A stretch of DNA of 6,114 nt from Zavarzinia sp. (GTDB lineage Bacteria; Pseudomonadota; Alphaproteobacteria; Zavarziniales; Zavarziniaceae), in NCBI GenBank assembly GCA_028694545.1, contig JAQVKV010000162.1, forward strand, positions 1 through 6,114. Reading direction: 5' to 3'. This document shows, piece after piece, positions 1 through 5,489 of the stretch; position 1 is the stretch's first letter; the number at the start of each line of letters is the position of its first letter. Below the pieces are notes generated by a model. That model was not told the DNA's origin. It made no database searches and worked only from the letters and a program-made list of their open reading frames with translations. Made by a program: the position numbers and the translations under genes.

Positions 1-1001
1 ATGATCACGGTCGGCACGTCGCCGAAGGCCGGGGTCAGTATCGAGGCGTCGGTGAAATAGGAGGCACCGCGTGGCTCCGGCGGTTCGCCCAGGGTCTCGG
101 CGGCCAGGGCGAAGACATGCTGGATCCAGTCGTCCGTCGGGCTGGTGATCACGTGATCGACGTCGACCACGCGTTTCAGGCTGGCCTCGGGCCCGAGGAG
201 GTCGGCGATCTCGCAATAGACTTCCGAATTGCGCTGGCCGGGGACGGTGCGGATGTCGATGCCGACACGGGCCCGGTCCGGCACGGAATTGACGTTGATG
301 CCGCCCTGAAGGGTGCCCACGTTCAGGCTGGCACGCCCGAGGTGGCGGTGGGGCTGGGCGGCGAAACGATGCTCGGCGAGGCAGAGTGTTCCCCGCGCCG
401 CCTTGTAGAGCGCGTTCACCCCCTGTTCGGGCATGGAGCCATGGGCGGTCACGCCGCTATATTCGGCCTGGAGCCAGAGCGCCCCCTTGTGACCGATGAG
501 CGGATAATTCGCCGTCGGTTCCCCCACCACCAGCGCGCCGACCTTCGGCAGGGCGCCGTCGAGCGTGGCGAGGTGACGGGCGCCATCGCATCCCGTCTCC
601 TCGCCGGCGGTGAGGACGAGGGCGAGGTTGCCGTCCGGCATGTTTCGCGCGAAGTCGAGGGCGGCGACCACCATGGCGGCGACGCCGCTCTTCATGTCGC
701 TGCTGCCCCGGCCATAGAGACGGCCGTCCGCGATCTCGCCGGCGAAGGGATCGTGGTGCCAGGGCGTGGTGCCCAGCGGCACGGTGTCGAGGTGGCCGGT
801 GAAGCAGAGGGCGGGGATGGCGCCGGTCCCCCGCGTGGCGACGAGGCTTGGCCGGTCCGGCGCGTGATCGAAGCGGCGGACATGGAAGCCGCCATCCTCG
901 AGCAGGCGGCCCAGTACCTCGGCCACCGCGCCCTCGTCCCCCGGGGGATTGATCGAGCGCAGGCGCAGGAGGTCCCGGGTCAGGGCGACGGCGTCGGTCA
1001 T
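1..1001 (-). CDS. M20-family metallohydrolase (ArgE/DapE-like deacylase), C-terminus cut by window edge
   Basis: Open minus-strand frame with 333 complete codons that leaves the window without a stop; the family is usually 370-430 residues, so perhaps 40-80 C-terminal residues are missing. Family members hydrolyse amide or acyl bonds (N-acetylornithine, succinyl-diaminopimelate, dipeptides, N-carbamoyl compounds) with a two-metal centre in the cytoplasm. Seen in order: GHLDTVP (H70, D72), GRGSSDMKSG (bridging D102), AGEETG (general base E134, metal ligand E135), GEPT (E161), then the lid/dimerisation domain with TAHGSMPEQG (H187) and GGINVNSVPD near 233-242. The last metal-binding His lies beyond the edge. 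Start chosen at ATG 1001: GGAG at 1013-1010 sits 8 nt upstream. An in-frame GTG at 1010 overlaps the permease stop (GTGA) but has no spaced Shine-Dalgarno. It follows the permease by 5 nt, so the two are co-transcribed and probably translationally coupled. The family call is secure; the substrate is unknown, and neither argE nor dapE should be assumed. Confidence 0.93.
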   Translation of the reverse strand, partial: MTDAVALTRDLLRLRSINPPGDEGAVAEVLGRLLEDGGFHVRRFDHAPDRPSLVATRGTGAIPALCFTGHLDTVPLGTTPWHHDPFAGEIADGRLYGRGSSDMKSGVAAMVVAALDFARNMPDGNLALVLTAGEETGCDGARHLATLDGALPKVGALVVGEPTANYPLIGHKGALWLQAEYSGVTAHGSMPEQGVNALYKAARGTLCLAEHRFAAQPHRHLGRASLNVGTLQGGINVNSVPDRARVGIDIRTVPGQRNSEVYCEIADLLGPEASLKRVVDVDHVITSPTDDWIQHVFALAAETLGEPPEPRGASYFTDASILTPAFGDVPTVI

Positions 1002-1006
1002 CGCCC

Positions 1007-2065
1007 TCACTCCGGGATCTGCTGTTGAAGGAGTCTTCCGCGGATCTGGTCGATGATGACGGCGAGGATGAGCAGGAGGCCGAGGACGATCTGCTGCACG
1101 TAGCTGTCGACGCGGAGGAGGTTCATGCCGTTGGTCATCATGGTGACGAAGACGGCGCCGAGGGCGGCATGGGAGAGGCGGCCGATGCCGCCGAAGAAGG
1201 AGACGCCGGCGATGACGACGGCGGTGATGGATTCGAGCACGAGGGTGCCGCCGAGCGTCGCCTCGCCGGTGGCGACGCGCGCGGTCAGCAGCACGGCGCC
1301 GAAGCCGACGATGGTGGAGCACAGCACATAGGCGAGGACGAGGGTGAGGCGGGTGTTGATGCCGGCGAGATGGCTGGCCACGCGGTTGCCGCCGACGGCA
1401 TAGATCCGGACGCCGAGGGGCGTGTGGTAGAGCACATAGGCCATGACGAGGCAGAGGCCGAGGGCGAAGAGCATGGGCACGGGCAGGCCGAAGGGGGCGG
1501 CATAGGCGAAGAAGCGGCCGAAGGCGTCGGGCAGGCCGTAGACGGGCATGCCGCCGGAGATGGTGAGGGCGATGCCGGACAGGACGGAGAGCATGCCGAC
1601 GGTCATGATGAAGGGGCTGACGTTGAAGATCGCGACACCGATGCCGTTGGCGAGGCCGGTAAGGGCGCCGGCGGCGAGGCCGGCGAGGAGGGCTGCGGCG
1701 ATGGCGAGGGGGACGGCGCCGGGATCGGCGGCGAGGACGGCGGAGCCGGCGAGGGCGGTGACGACGGAGACGAGGGCGACGGTGGAGCCGACGGACATGT
1801 CGATGCCGCGGACGAGCAGGGTGATCATCTGGCCGATGCAGATGATGACGAGGTAGGAGGCGTTGCGGGCGATGTTGAAGAGGTTCTCGTAGCCGAGGAA
1901 GCGGGGTTCGGCCAGGCCGAAGCCGACAATCGCCGCCAGCAGCGCCACCGGCAGGATACCGTGACCGACGAGAAAATGGGTGATGGCGCCGGTTACCGTC
2001 TTCATACCCCCCGACGCTCCCCGCCTGGGCGGGGTCGCCGCGACCGTCTCGTCCGCACGTGACAT
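1007..2065 (-). CDS. ABC transporter permease, RbsC/XylH/AraH (BPD_transp_2) family
   Basis: 352-residue, strongly hydrophobic inner-membrane protein, of normal length for the family, which forms the channel of transporters for ribose, xylose, other sugars, AI-2 and some nucleoside-like or polyol substrates. Family marks: LVRGIDMSVGS near 84-94 (the usual GIDLSVGS), NVSPFIMTVGML near 148-159, GVRIYAVGGN with LAGIN near 218-237, and ESITAVVIAGVSFFGG near 278-293. About eight to ten membrane segments can be drawn, for example 35-52, 69-86, 95-112, 118-140, 149-170, 193-213, 241-262, 277-292, 299-316 and 325-340. The first 20 residues are polar and cytoplasmic. ATG 2065 is chosen because GGAGG (2077-2073) lies 7 nt upstream; Met21 is a weaker alternative. 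It is the first gene of its transcription unit, with the M20 gene directly downstream. No ATP-binding or substrate-binding gene is visible, so partners must lie past the left edge or elsewhere. The substrate cannot be assigned; 'sugar' is only the family default. Confidence 0.95.
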   Translation of the reverse strand: MSRADETVAATPPRRGASGGMKTVTGAITHFLVGHGILPVALLAAIVGFGLAEPRFLGYENLFNIARNASYLVIICIGQMITLLVRGIDMSVGSTVALVSVVTALAGSAVLAADPGAVPLAIAAALLAGLAAGALTGLANGIGVAIFNVSPFIMTVGMLSVLSGIALTISGGMPVYGLPDAFGRFFAYAAPFGLPVPMLFALGLCLVMAYVLYHTPLGVRIYAVGGNRVASHLAGINTRLTLVLAYVLCSTIVGFGAVLLTARVATGEATLGGTLVLESITAVVIAGVSFFGGIGRLSHAALGAVFVTMMTNGMNLLRVDSYVQQIVLGLLLILAVIIDQIRGRLLQQQIPE

Positions 2066-2262
2066 GCACTATCCTCCAGATGGCCGAAACGGCCTTGATT
2101 ACAAACGCAATTCTCCCATCGCGCCTTTCGGCACGTCGTCATTTCCATTTCCCGGAGCGAAGGATGGGAAGCAATCGGTCCCGATGGCGCAGGCTGGCGC
2201 ACCCCGGCTCTCCGTCCCCTTCGATCCCCTTGCGTCGGATCTTCCCTGGACCCGATCGTCGA
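2066..2262 (-). other. Long leader of the permease operon with inverted repeats; no gene seen
   Basis: About 200 nt lie between the candidate minus promoter and the permease start, with no convincing reading frame. The segment contains a perfect 5-bp hairpin GGCCG-AAA-CGGCC (2082-2094) just upstream of the Shine-Dalgarno, a 7-bp inverted pair TCCCATC/GATGGGA (2114-2120 with 2163-2169) enclosing a small GCC-TTTC-GGC hairpin (2123-2132), and ATCGG-TC-CCGAT (2174-2185). These could be operator half-sites or RNA secondary structure controlling translation. I do not recognise a known riboswitch class, and such short pairs are common by chance in GC-rich DNA. Confidence 0.25.
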
Positions 2263-2268
2263 TGTCTT

Positions 2269-2298
2269 ATTGAACGGGTGCGACAGGTCATGATTCAA
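2269..2298 (-). promoter_or_regulatory. Candidate promoter for the permease-M20 operon
   Basis: On the minus strand, TTGAAT (2298-2293) and TTCAAT (2274-2269) are separated by 18 bp, a fair sigma-70-like pair (about 4/6 matches each), in the only AT-rich part of the divergent spacer. Transcription would begin near 2262 and leave a leader of about 200 nt. The two boxes also contain the TTGAA/TTCAA pair, so they could double as repressor half-sites. Prediction from pattern only. Confidence 0.3.
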
Positions 2299-2307
2299 AT
2301 CGATAAT
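2280..2307 (+). promoter_or_regulatory. Candidate promoter for the tetR-family gene
   Basis: GCGACA (2280-2285, 4/6 to TTGACA) and GATAAT (2302-2307, 5/6 to TATAAT) are 16 bp apart on the plus strand, predicting a start near 2314 and a leader of roughly 70 nt before the regulator. The elements interleave with the candidate minus promoter, so a protein bound here could control both directions, as is typical of autoregulated TetR genes. A third TTGAA copy lies at 2321-2325. Pattern-based only. Confidence 0.3.
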
Positions 2308-2382
2308 TTTAATGAGAAGATTGAACAGACTGATGTCCGTCGACGATCACCGCCCCCGAACCCGCCGTCAGGAATTGCCACC

Positions 2383-3006
2383 ATGTCCGCCGAAGCCGCC
2401 CGGCCCGAACGCAAGTCCTACCGCCGCCTGCCGCCCGCCCGGCAGCGCGAGCGCCTGATCGAGGCGGCGCTGCAATGCCTGAACCGCCATGGCGCCGAAG
2501 GGACGACGGTGCGCCATATCGCGGCCGAGGCGGATCTTTCGATCGGCATGATCCGCCATCACTTCGGCACCAAGGACGCGCTGCTGGCCGAAGCCTATCG
2601 CCATCTTTCGGCGGCGCTGCACGAGGTGGCGGAACGGGCCATGACGGCGGCGGGGGATGATCCGGTCGCCCGGCTGCGGGCCTATCTGAGCGCGGGCCTC
2701 CGGCCCCCGGTGCTGCGTGTCGAATATGTCCGGGCGCGTTTCCTGTTCTGGGGGCTCAGCCAGTCCAACGAAGCCGTCCGGGCCGTCCACGACGACATCT
2801 ATGCGGCTTTCGAGGACCGGGTGGCGGTACTGCTGGCGGCCGCCATGCCCGCGACGACGGCACCCGGCCTGCGGGTGGCCCGGCTGGCGCTGATCCTCGC
2901 CCTGCTCAAGGGCCTCTGGCTCGAATGGGCGCTGAATCCGGGCCGGGGCGATCCGGTGGCGGTCCTCGACCAGATCTTTCCCCTGCTCGATCCCGCCGGC
3001 CGCTGA
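2383..3006 (+). CDS. TetR-family transcriptional regulator, BetI-like
   Basis: 207-residue one-component repressor of standard TetR length. The N-terminal DNA-binding domain covers about residues 20-68: LIEAALQCLNRHG (helix 1), TTVRHIAAEADLS (helix 2) and GMIRHHFGTKDALL (recognition helix plus the typical xHFxTKxxLL). The remainder is the helical ligand/dimer domain; ARFLFWGLS near 118-126 and the late GLWLEWAL (177-184) resemble the BetI-type C-terminal domain. The frame stays open upstream to ATG 2059, but I chose ATG 2383: it has AGGA 9 nt upstream (2370-2373), homology begins right after it, and the upstream part is basic, proline-rich and runs through the candidate promoters. ATG 2290 is a poorer alternative. 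It lies head-to-head with the permease operon and 101 bp before the NicX-like gene on the same strand, so it probably regulates one or both and itself. The resemblance to BetI is of domain type and does not imply choline as ligand. Confidence 0.93.
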   Translation: MSAEAARPERKSYRRLPPARQRERLIEAALQCLNRHGAEGTTVRHIAAEADLSIGMIRHHFGTKDALLAEAYRHLSAALHEVAERAMTAAGDDPVARLRAYLSAGLRPPVLRVEYVRARFLFWGLSQSNEAVRAVHDDIYAAFEDRVAVLLAAAMPATTAPGLRVARLALILALLKGLWLEWALNPGRGDPVAVLDQIFPLLDPAGR

Positions 3007-3053
3007 TCCGACGATCGCCGCGACGATGGTCACCGCCACAAGGGGCTTGCGCA

Positions 3054-3082
3054 TTGCGCCATCAATTATACAAATGTATTAT
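3054..3082 (+). promoter_or_regulatory. Promoter with overlapping AT-rich palindromic operator, upstream of the NicX-like gene
   Basis: TTGCGC (3054-3059) and TATTAT (3077-3082, 5/6 to consensus) are spaced by exactly 17 bp. Within the spacer and -10 lies a perfect palindrome ATACA-AA-TGTAT (3068-3079). A nearly concentric outer pair surrounds it: CATCA (3060-3064) with TGATG (3084-3088), extended by GCG (3056-3058) with CGC (3089-3091) after a one-base bulge. A protein bound at the palindrome would block RNA polymerase directly. The predicted start near 3089 gives a leader of about 20 nt, ending in GAGGA (3096-3100), 7 nt before the start codon. The neighbouring TetR protein is the obvious candidate binder, though TACAAATGTA-like sites also resemble those of GntR regulators. 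Confidence 0.5.
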
Positions 3083-3107
3083 CTGATGCGCCGCAGAGGA
3101 ATGCCCG

Positions 3108-4148
3108 ATGCCGATCCTCACCTCCCACCGCCTGAACCGTGCCGCCGACGCCCTGGTGGTCCGACATTTCGCCGTCCGTCCGGGCGAGACCGTGGTGATG
3201 ACGGCGGATCCCCGGACGGAGGCGGAAATGCTCGACGCGGTGGTCGGCGCCGTGGTCCGGGCCGGGGCGAAGCCCTTGCTGGCCATCGCCCCCCAATTGC
3301 CGTTCCAGGGCCATCTGGCGGATCCCTATGTCTCGGACGCCCTGACGGCGGCCGTCGTCGCTTCGGACGTCTGGTTCGATTTCTGCTTTCCCTATCATGC
3401 GGGCTCCGCCGCCCATGACGCGGCGATGACGGGCGGGCGCTGCCGCTATGCCCTGATCGCGACCGCGCGGGCCGAATCCTTCGAGCGGCTCTATGGCAAC
3501 GTCGATTTCGGCGCGATGATGAAGTTCAACGTCGCCCTGGCCGAATTCCTTGCCGAGGCGGCGGGGCGGGAGGTGCGCTTCACCTGTCCGCTCGGTACCG
3601 ACGTCCGCTTCACGCTCGATGCGCTGAAATCGAAACGGCTCGAAGTCTGCGACCGGCCGGGCATGCATACGGTGCCCGGGACCCAGGCCTTCTATCCGGT
3701 GAAGGAGAGTGTGCGCGGCACCATCGTCATCCAGGCCCTGTTCGACGAATACCACCGCCCGCTGCGCCGGCCGATCACGATCGAGGTCGACGGCAAGATC
3801 AAGGGCTTCAGCGGTGGCCAGGCCGAGGACCGGCCGAGTTTCGACCGGGCGCTGCGTCGCGCCAGCGGCACGGGCGACTATGGCTACTTCATCCATTTCA
3901 CCTTCGGCTTCCACCCCGGCACCCTCTTCACCGGGGCGAATTTCATCGAGGACATCCGCGTGCCGGGCAGCAATGCGATCGGCATGGGGCTGCCGTGGTG
4001 GGAACCGGGCGGCGGCGAGAACCATCCGGACGGCATCGTGCTCGACCAATCGCTGTGGGTCGGCGACGAGAAGATCGCGGAAGACGGTCGCTTCGTCGGC
4101 CCCGCGGCGCTGCTGCCGCTCTACGCGGCGATGACGCGGGTTCTCTGA
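3108..4148 (+). CDS. NicX-like / M29 'aminopeptidase'-superfamily metal-dependent enzyme
   Basis: 346 residues, close to the size of NicX (about 350). NicX is a non-haem iron enzyme that opens the ring of 2,5-dihydroxypyridine in nicotinate breakdown; many relatives are annotated 'leucyl aminopeptidase' (M29-like) without proof. Seen: an N-terminal alpha/beta region with ALVVRHFAVRPGETVVM (15-31) and AGAKPLLAIAP (52-62), central strand-rich segments such as GTDVRFTL (163-170) and ITIEVDGKIKGFSGG (223-237), and a C-terminal metal site region with FIHFTFGFHPG (H263, H269) and GGENHPDG (H306, D308). The HxD pair matches the His-x-Asp iron ligands known in NicX; H263 or H269 would be the third ligand. 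No signal peptide, so cytoplasmic. ATG 3108 has GAGGA 7 nt upstream; ATG 3101 is in another frame. It has its own promoter behind the tetR gene and faces the ghrA-like remnant 28 bp away. Family membership is likely; the reaction (ring cleavage or hydrolysis) is open, and other nic genes are absent here. Confidence 0.8.
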   Translation: MPILTSHRLNRAADALVVRHFAVRPGETVVMTADPRTEAEMLDAVVGAVVRAGAKPLLAIAPQLPFQGHLADPYVSDALTAAVVASDVWFDFCFPYHAGSAAHDAAMTGGRCRYALIATARAESFERLYGNVDFGAMMKFNVALAEFLAEAAGREVRFTCPLGTDVRFTLDALKSKRLEVCDRPGMHTVPGTQAFYPVKESVRGTIVIQALFDEYHRPLRRPITIEVDGKIKGFSGGQAEDRPSFDRALRRASGTGDYGYFIHFTFGFHPGTLFTGANFIEDIRVPGSNAIGMGLPWWEPGGGENHPDGIVLDQSLWVGDEKIAEDGRFVGPAALLPLYAAMTRVL

Positions 4149-4176
4149 CGCGCGAGGCTCTTCGGCGGAACCTCGG

Positions 4177-4693
4177 TCAGTATCCCCTTGCGCGATCCAC
4201 GAGATTGGCGACCGGCGTGCCGCTTCCGTCATTCCGGATGGCCGCCGCGACGACATCGGCTGCGGTAAGCGGATTGGTCAGTGCCGATACGTGGGGTGTC
4301 ACGATGATGCGCTCGTCGGTCCAGAACGGGTGCGCCGCCGGCAGAGGTTCCGTCTGGAAGACGTCGATGGCCGCGCCCGCCAGCTGGCCGGCGTCCAGTG
4401 CGGCGGTCAGGTCCTCTTCGACCAGATGGGCGCCGCGCGCCACATTGACGAGAAAGCCGCCCCGCGCCATGCGGGAGAATGTTCGGCGATCGAGAATGCC
4501 GCGCGTTTCCGCCGTCAGGGGCAGGAGGCATATCAAGATTTCCAGCCCGTCGAGGAACAGGCCTAGGCCCGTCTCGCCCGCATAGCATGTAATGCCGGCA
4601 ATCTCCTTCCGCCGACTGAAGCTGCTCAGGTGGCCTCATCAAAGACCTCCAGTGGGAGGTCGCGCGTGCCGTCCTGCTCACAGCGCCCGACAT
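4177..4693 (-). pseudogene. Remnant of GhrA-type D-2-hydroxyacid dehydrogenase (glyoxylate/hydroxypyruvate reductase)
   Basis: Minus strand, from a stop at 4638-4636 to TGA 4179-4177, an open frame encodes about 152 residues that line up with the C-terminal half of GhrA: FSRRKEIAGITCYAG, then ICLLPLTAETRGIL, GFLVNVARGAHLVEEDL, AIDVFQTEPLP, IIVTPHVSAL, ending in the family's typical VDRARGY. The catalytic Arg (in NVARG), Glu (in QTEPLP) and His (in TPHV) are kept. The Rossmann GxGxxG segment that should precede FSRR is absent: going upstream the frame hits tandem TGA codons (4641-4636). A possible further remnant, ATSHWRSLMRPP, is in a different frame at about 4667-4630, resembling the segment that normally lies just before the Rossmann loop. 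The pattern suggests an internal deletion of roughly 25-30 codons with loss of frame. The first roughly 120 residues of a normal (about 310-residue) protein are not recognisable. A TTG at 4536 could in theory start a short product, but it could not bind NAD(P)H. Confidence 0.82.
4644..4661. repeat. Perfect 7-bp inverted repeat at the broken edge of the ghrA-like remnant
   Basis: GACCTCC (4644-4650) and GGAGGTC (4655-4661) flank a 4-nt loop AGTG. It lies immediately upstream of the point where the recognisable GhrA frame ends and could have favoured a slipped-strand deletion, or may be chance within the former coding sequence. On the minus strand it is followed by only TTTGAT, so it is not a convincing terminator. 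Confidence 0.4.
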
Positions 4694-5135
4694 GCTTGAA
4701 CTAGTCCTTCAATCCTCCGCATCGACGTGGGCGGTGTCACGTCGGCGGGAGCGGATCACTTTTCGCGATGCGGTCGTCGAGCGATCGGTCGACCAGATGC
4801 GCACACGACATGGATGGGGCGCCGCGCCTTCGGTGGTCATGCTCGACCTTTCGTTCGTGTCCTGCAAACTGCCCACGCCAGATCCGCTCGGAGCTTGGGA
4901 GATGCCGCCATTCCGCGACAAGGACCGTATCGCGCTAGTTGACCGGGTGTTCGAACTGTTGGACCGATTGGACGAAGCGCGGGAACGGGGAAGATCCCAG
5001 ATGCCGGACACTATGCCGCCGATAGTGTGGCCGCTCTCGCCGAGAGCAGACATCCGCGTCCACTGTGGCGAATGGCAAGGATTGGGTCGAAAGATGCCGC
5101 AACGCTGGCCCAGACACGCAAGTATCGGGCAATAG
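4692..5135 (+). CDS. Doubtful hypothetical ORF, 147 codons, in the low-GC stretch
   Basis: I do not recognise this protein. The frame has no Shine-Dalgarno before ATG 4692, and the 5' end overlaps the ghrA-like remnant by two bases. Between about codons 20 and 100 it has a coding-like look: a hand count gives about 70 percent G/C at third positions, the frame stays open, and there is an amphipathic charged stretch KDRIALVDRVFELLDRLDE near 77-95. The end (after about codon 100) runs through two perfect hairpin repeats and loses codon bias, so a real gene, if any, may be the middle of a broken one. A stretch with VERSVDQMRTRHGWG vaguely recalls the C-terminal tail of Y-family DNA polymerases, far too weakly to name it. 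It may equally be a fragment left by the rearrangement that broke the neighbouring gene. Confidence 0.2.
   Translation: MLELVLQSSASTWAVSRRRERITFRDAVVERSVDQMRTRHGWGAAPSVVMLDLSFVSCKLPTPDPLGAWEMPPFRDKDRIALVDRVFELLDRLDEARERGRSQMPDTMPPIVWPLSPRADIRVHCGEWQGLGRKMPQRWPRHASIGQ
5008..5047. repeat. Two adjacent perfect inverted repeats
   Basis: ACACTAT (5008-5014) pairs with ATAGTGT (5022-5028) around a 7-nt loop GCCGCCG. Four bases later GCTCTCG (5033-5039) pairs with CGAGAGC (5041-5047) around a single base. Two perfect 7-bp pairs side by side are more than expected by chance. They may be a protein-binding or recombination site, or a small structured RNA element. There is no T-run after either, so neither is an intrinsic terminator. 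Confidence 0.45.
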
Positions 5136-5202
5136 CGTGGAAACGGCGGCTCGTTATACCGCATGGTAGTGTAAGGTGCTCGACGGCAGTATCGGGTCAT
5201 AG
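5121..5202. repeat. Imperfect 15-bp direct repeat
   Basis: AGTATCGGGCAATAG (5121-5135) and AGTATCGGGTCATAG (5188-5202) match at 13 of 15 positions and are 52 bp apart. They could be iterons or footprints of an excised or duplicated segment; the first copy ends exactly at the TAG of the doubtful plus-strand ORF. No other copy was seen in the window. Confidence 0.35.
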
Positions 5203-5377
5203 AGGGAAATAGGCGGAGTTGGCGGGCCGCGAGAGATTGGCACTTTTATGCCGAATACGCCTCGCCATGAGTGAAATGCGGCCTGTTTGAGGGTTATATG
5301 GCCACCCTGAGGGAGTGTCGCTCGCGGTAGTTACCAGCCCCCGCAACCACTTCAAGTTGCTATACCAAATCGCCCGC
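5136..5377. other. Intergenic stretch without a recognisable gene
   Basis: About 240 bp with a hand-counted GC near 56 percent over 5161-5280, clearly lower than the flanking genes. Frames through it are short and without codon bias. I looked for tRNA, integrase and insertion-sequence ends and saw none that I could support. It contains the second copy of the direct repeat, a short palindrome GGTA-GT-TACC (about 5327-5336) and a 5-bp hairpin GCAAC/GTTGC (5343-5347 with 5356-5360) that precedes the terminator. Confidence 0.5.
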
Positions 5378-5406
5378 AAAGGCCGCCCCAAAAGGGCGGC
5401 CTTTTT
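5378..5406 (+). terminator. Strong rho-independent terminator
   Basis: GGCCGCCC (5381-5388) pairs perfectly with GGGCGGCC (5394-5401) around a CAAAA loop; AAA before and TTT after extend the stem to 11 bp, and a TTTTT run follows (5402-5406). The T-run is on the plus strand, so it best stops rightward transcription. The only upstream rightward candidates are the doubtful ORF at 4692-5135 and an unseen small RNA. On the minus strand the hairpin is followed by only TTT then GC-rich sequence, so it could serve the permease that ends at 5490 only weakly, as a bidirectional element. Confidence 0.88.
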
Positions 5407-5489
5407 GCGTTCCGGAGCGCCGGTCACGTCAACGGGGGTCGTCATGGCGATCAAGGTGCCGCGCATCGAGAACGGCTATCCGATCGGGG

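Noticed and set aside
117..1028. Plus-strand 303-codon open frame opposite the M20 gene
   Set aside because: It is a shadow of the GC-rich minus-strand gene: no motifs or ribosome site, while the minus strand shows the full M20 signature.
1025..2062. Very acidic, Glu/Asp/Gly-rich plus-strand frame of 345 codons
   Set aside because: Exactly antisense to the permease; the low-complexity acidic composition is the complement of hydrophobic membrane-protein codons.
2059..2382. N-terminal extension of the TetR gene from ATG 2059 or ATG 2290
   Set aside because: The extension is basic, proline-rich, without family similarity, and crosses the candidate promoters; ATG 2383 has a better-placed ribosome site and family-like N-terminus.
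2368..3054. Minus-strand frame whose first 20 codons look like a signal peptide (MRKPLVAVTIVAAIVGS)
   Set aside because: Only about 16 codons lie outside the TetR gene, no ribosome site precedes it, and the rest is plainly the TetR antisense. Probably chance, though a remnant cannot be fully excluded.
4149..4176. Possible terminator between the convergent genes (CGAGG/CCTCG, 4153-4157 and 4171-4175)
   Set aside because: Only 5 bp with a 13-nt loop and no T-run.
3066..4256. 396-codon minus-strand frame opposite the NicX-like gene
   Set aside because: Arg/His/Gly-rich shadow with no domains; the plus strand has the promoter, ribosome site and family motifs.
4709..5200. Minus-strand 163-codon frame in the low-GC stretch
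   Set aside because: Ser/Arg-rich, no codon bias, no motifs; the plus-strand frame has better third-position composition and even that is doubtful.
5197..5466. Minus-strand 89-codon frame and plus-strand frame 5315-5500 across the terminator
   Set aside because: Both run through the terminator hairpin and have no ribosome site or recognisable similarity.
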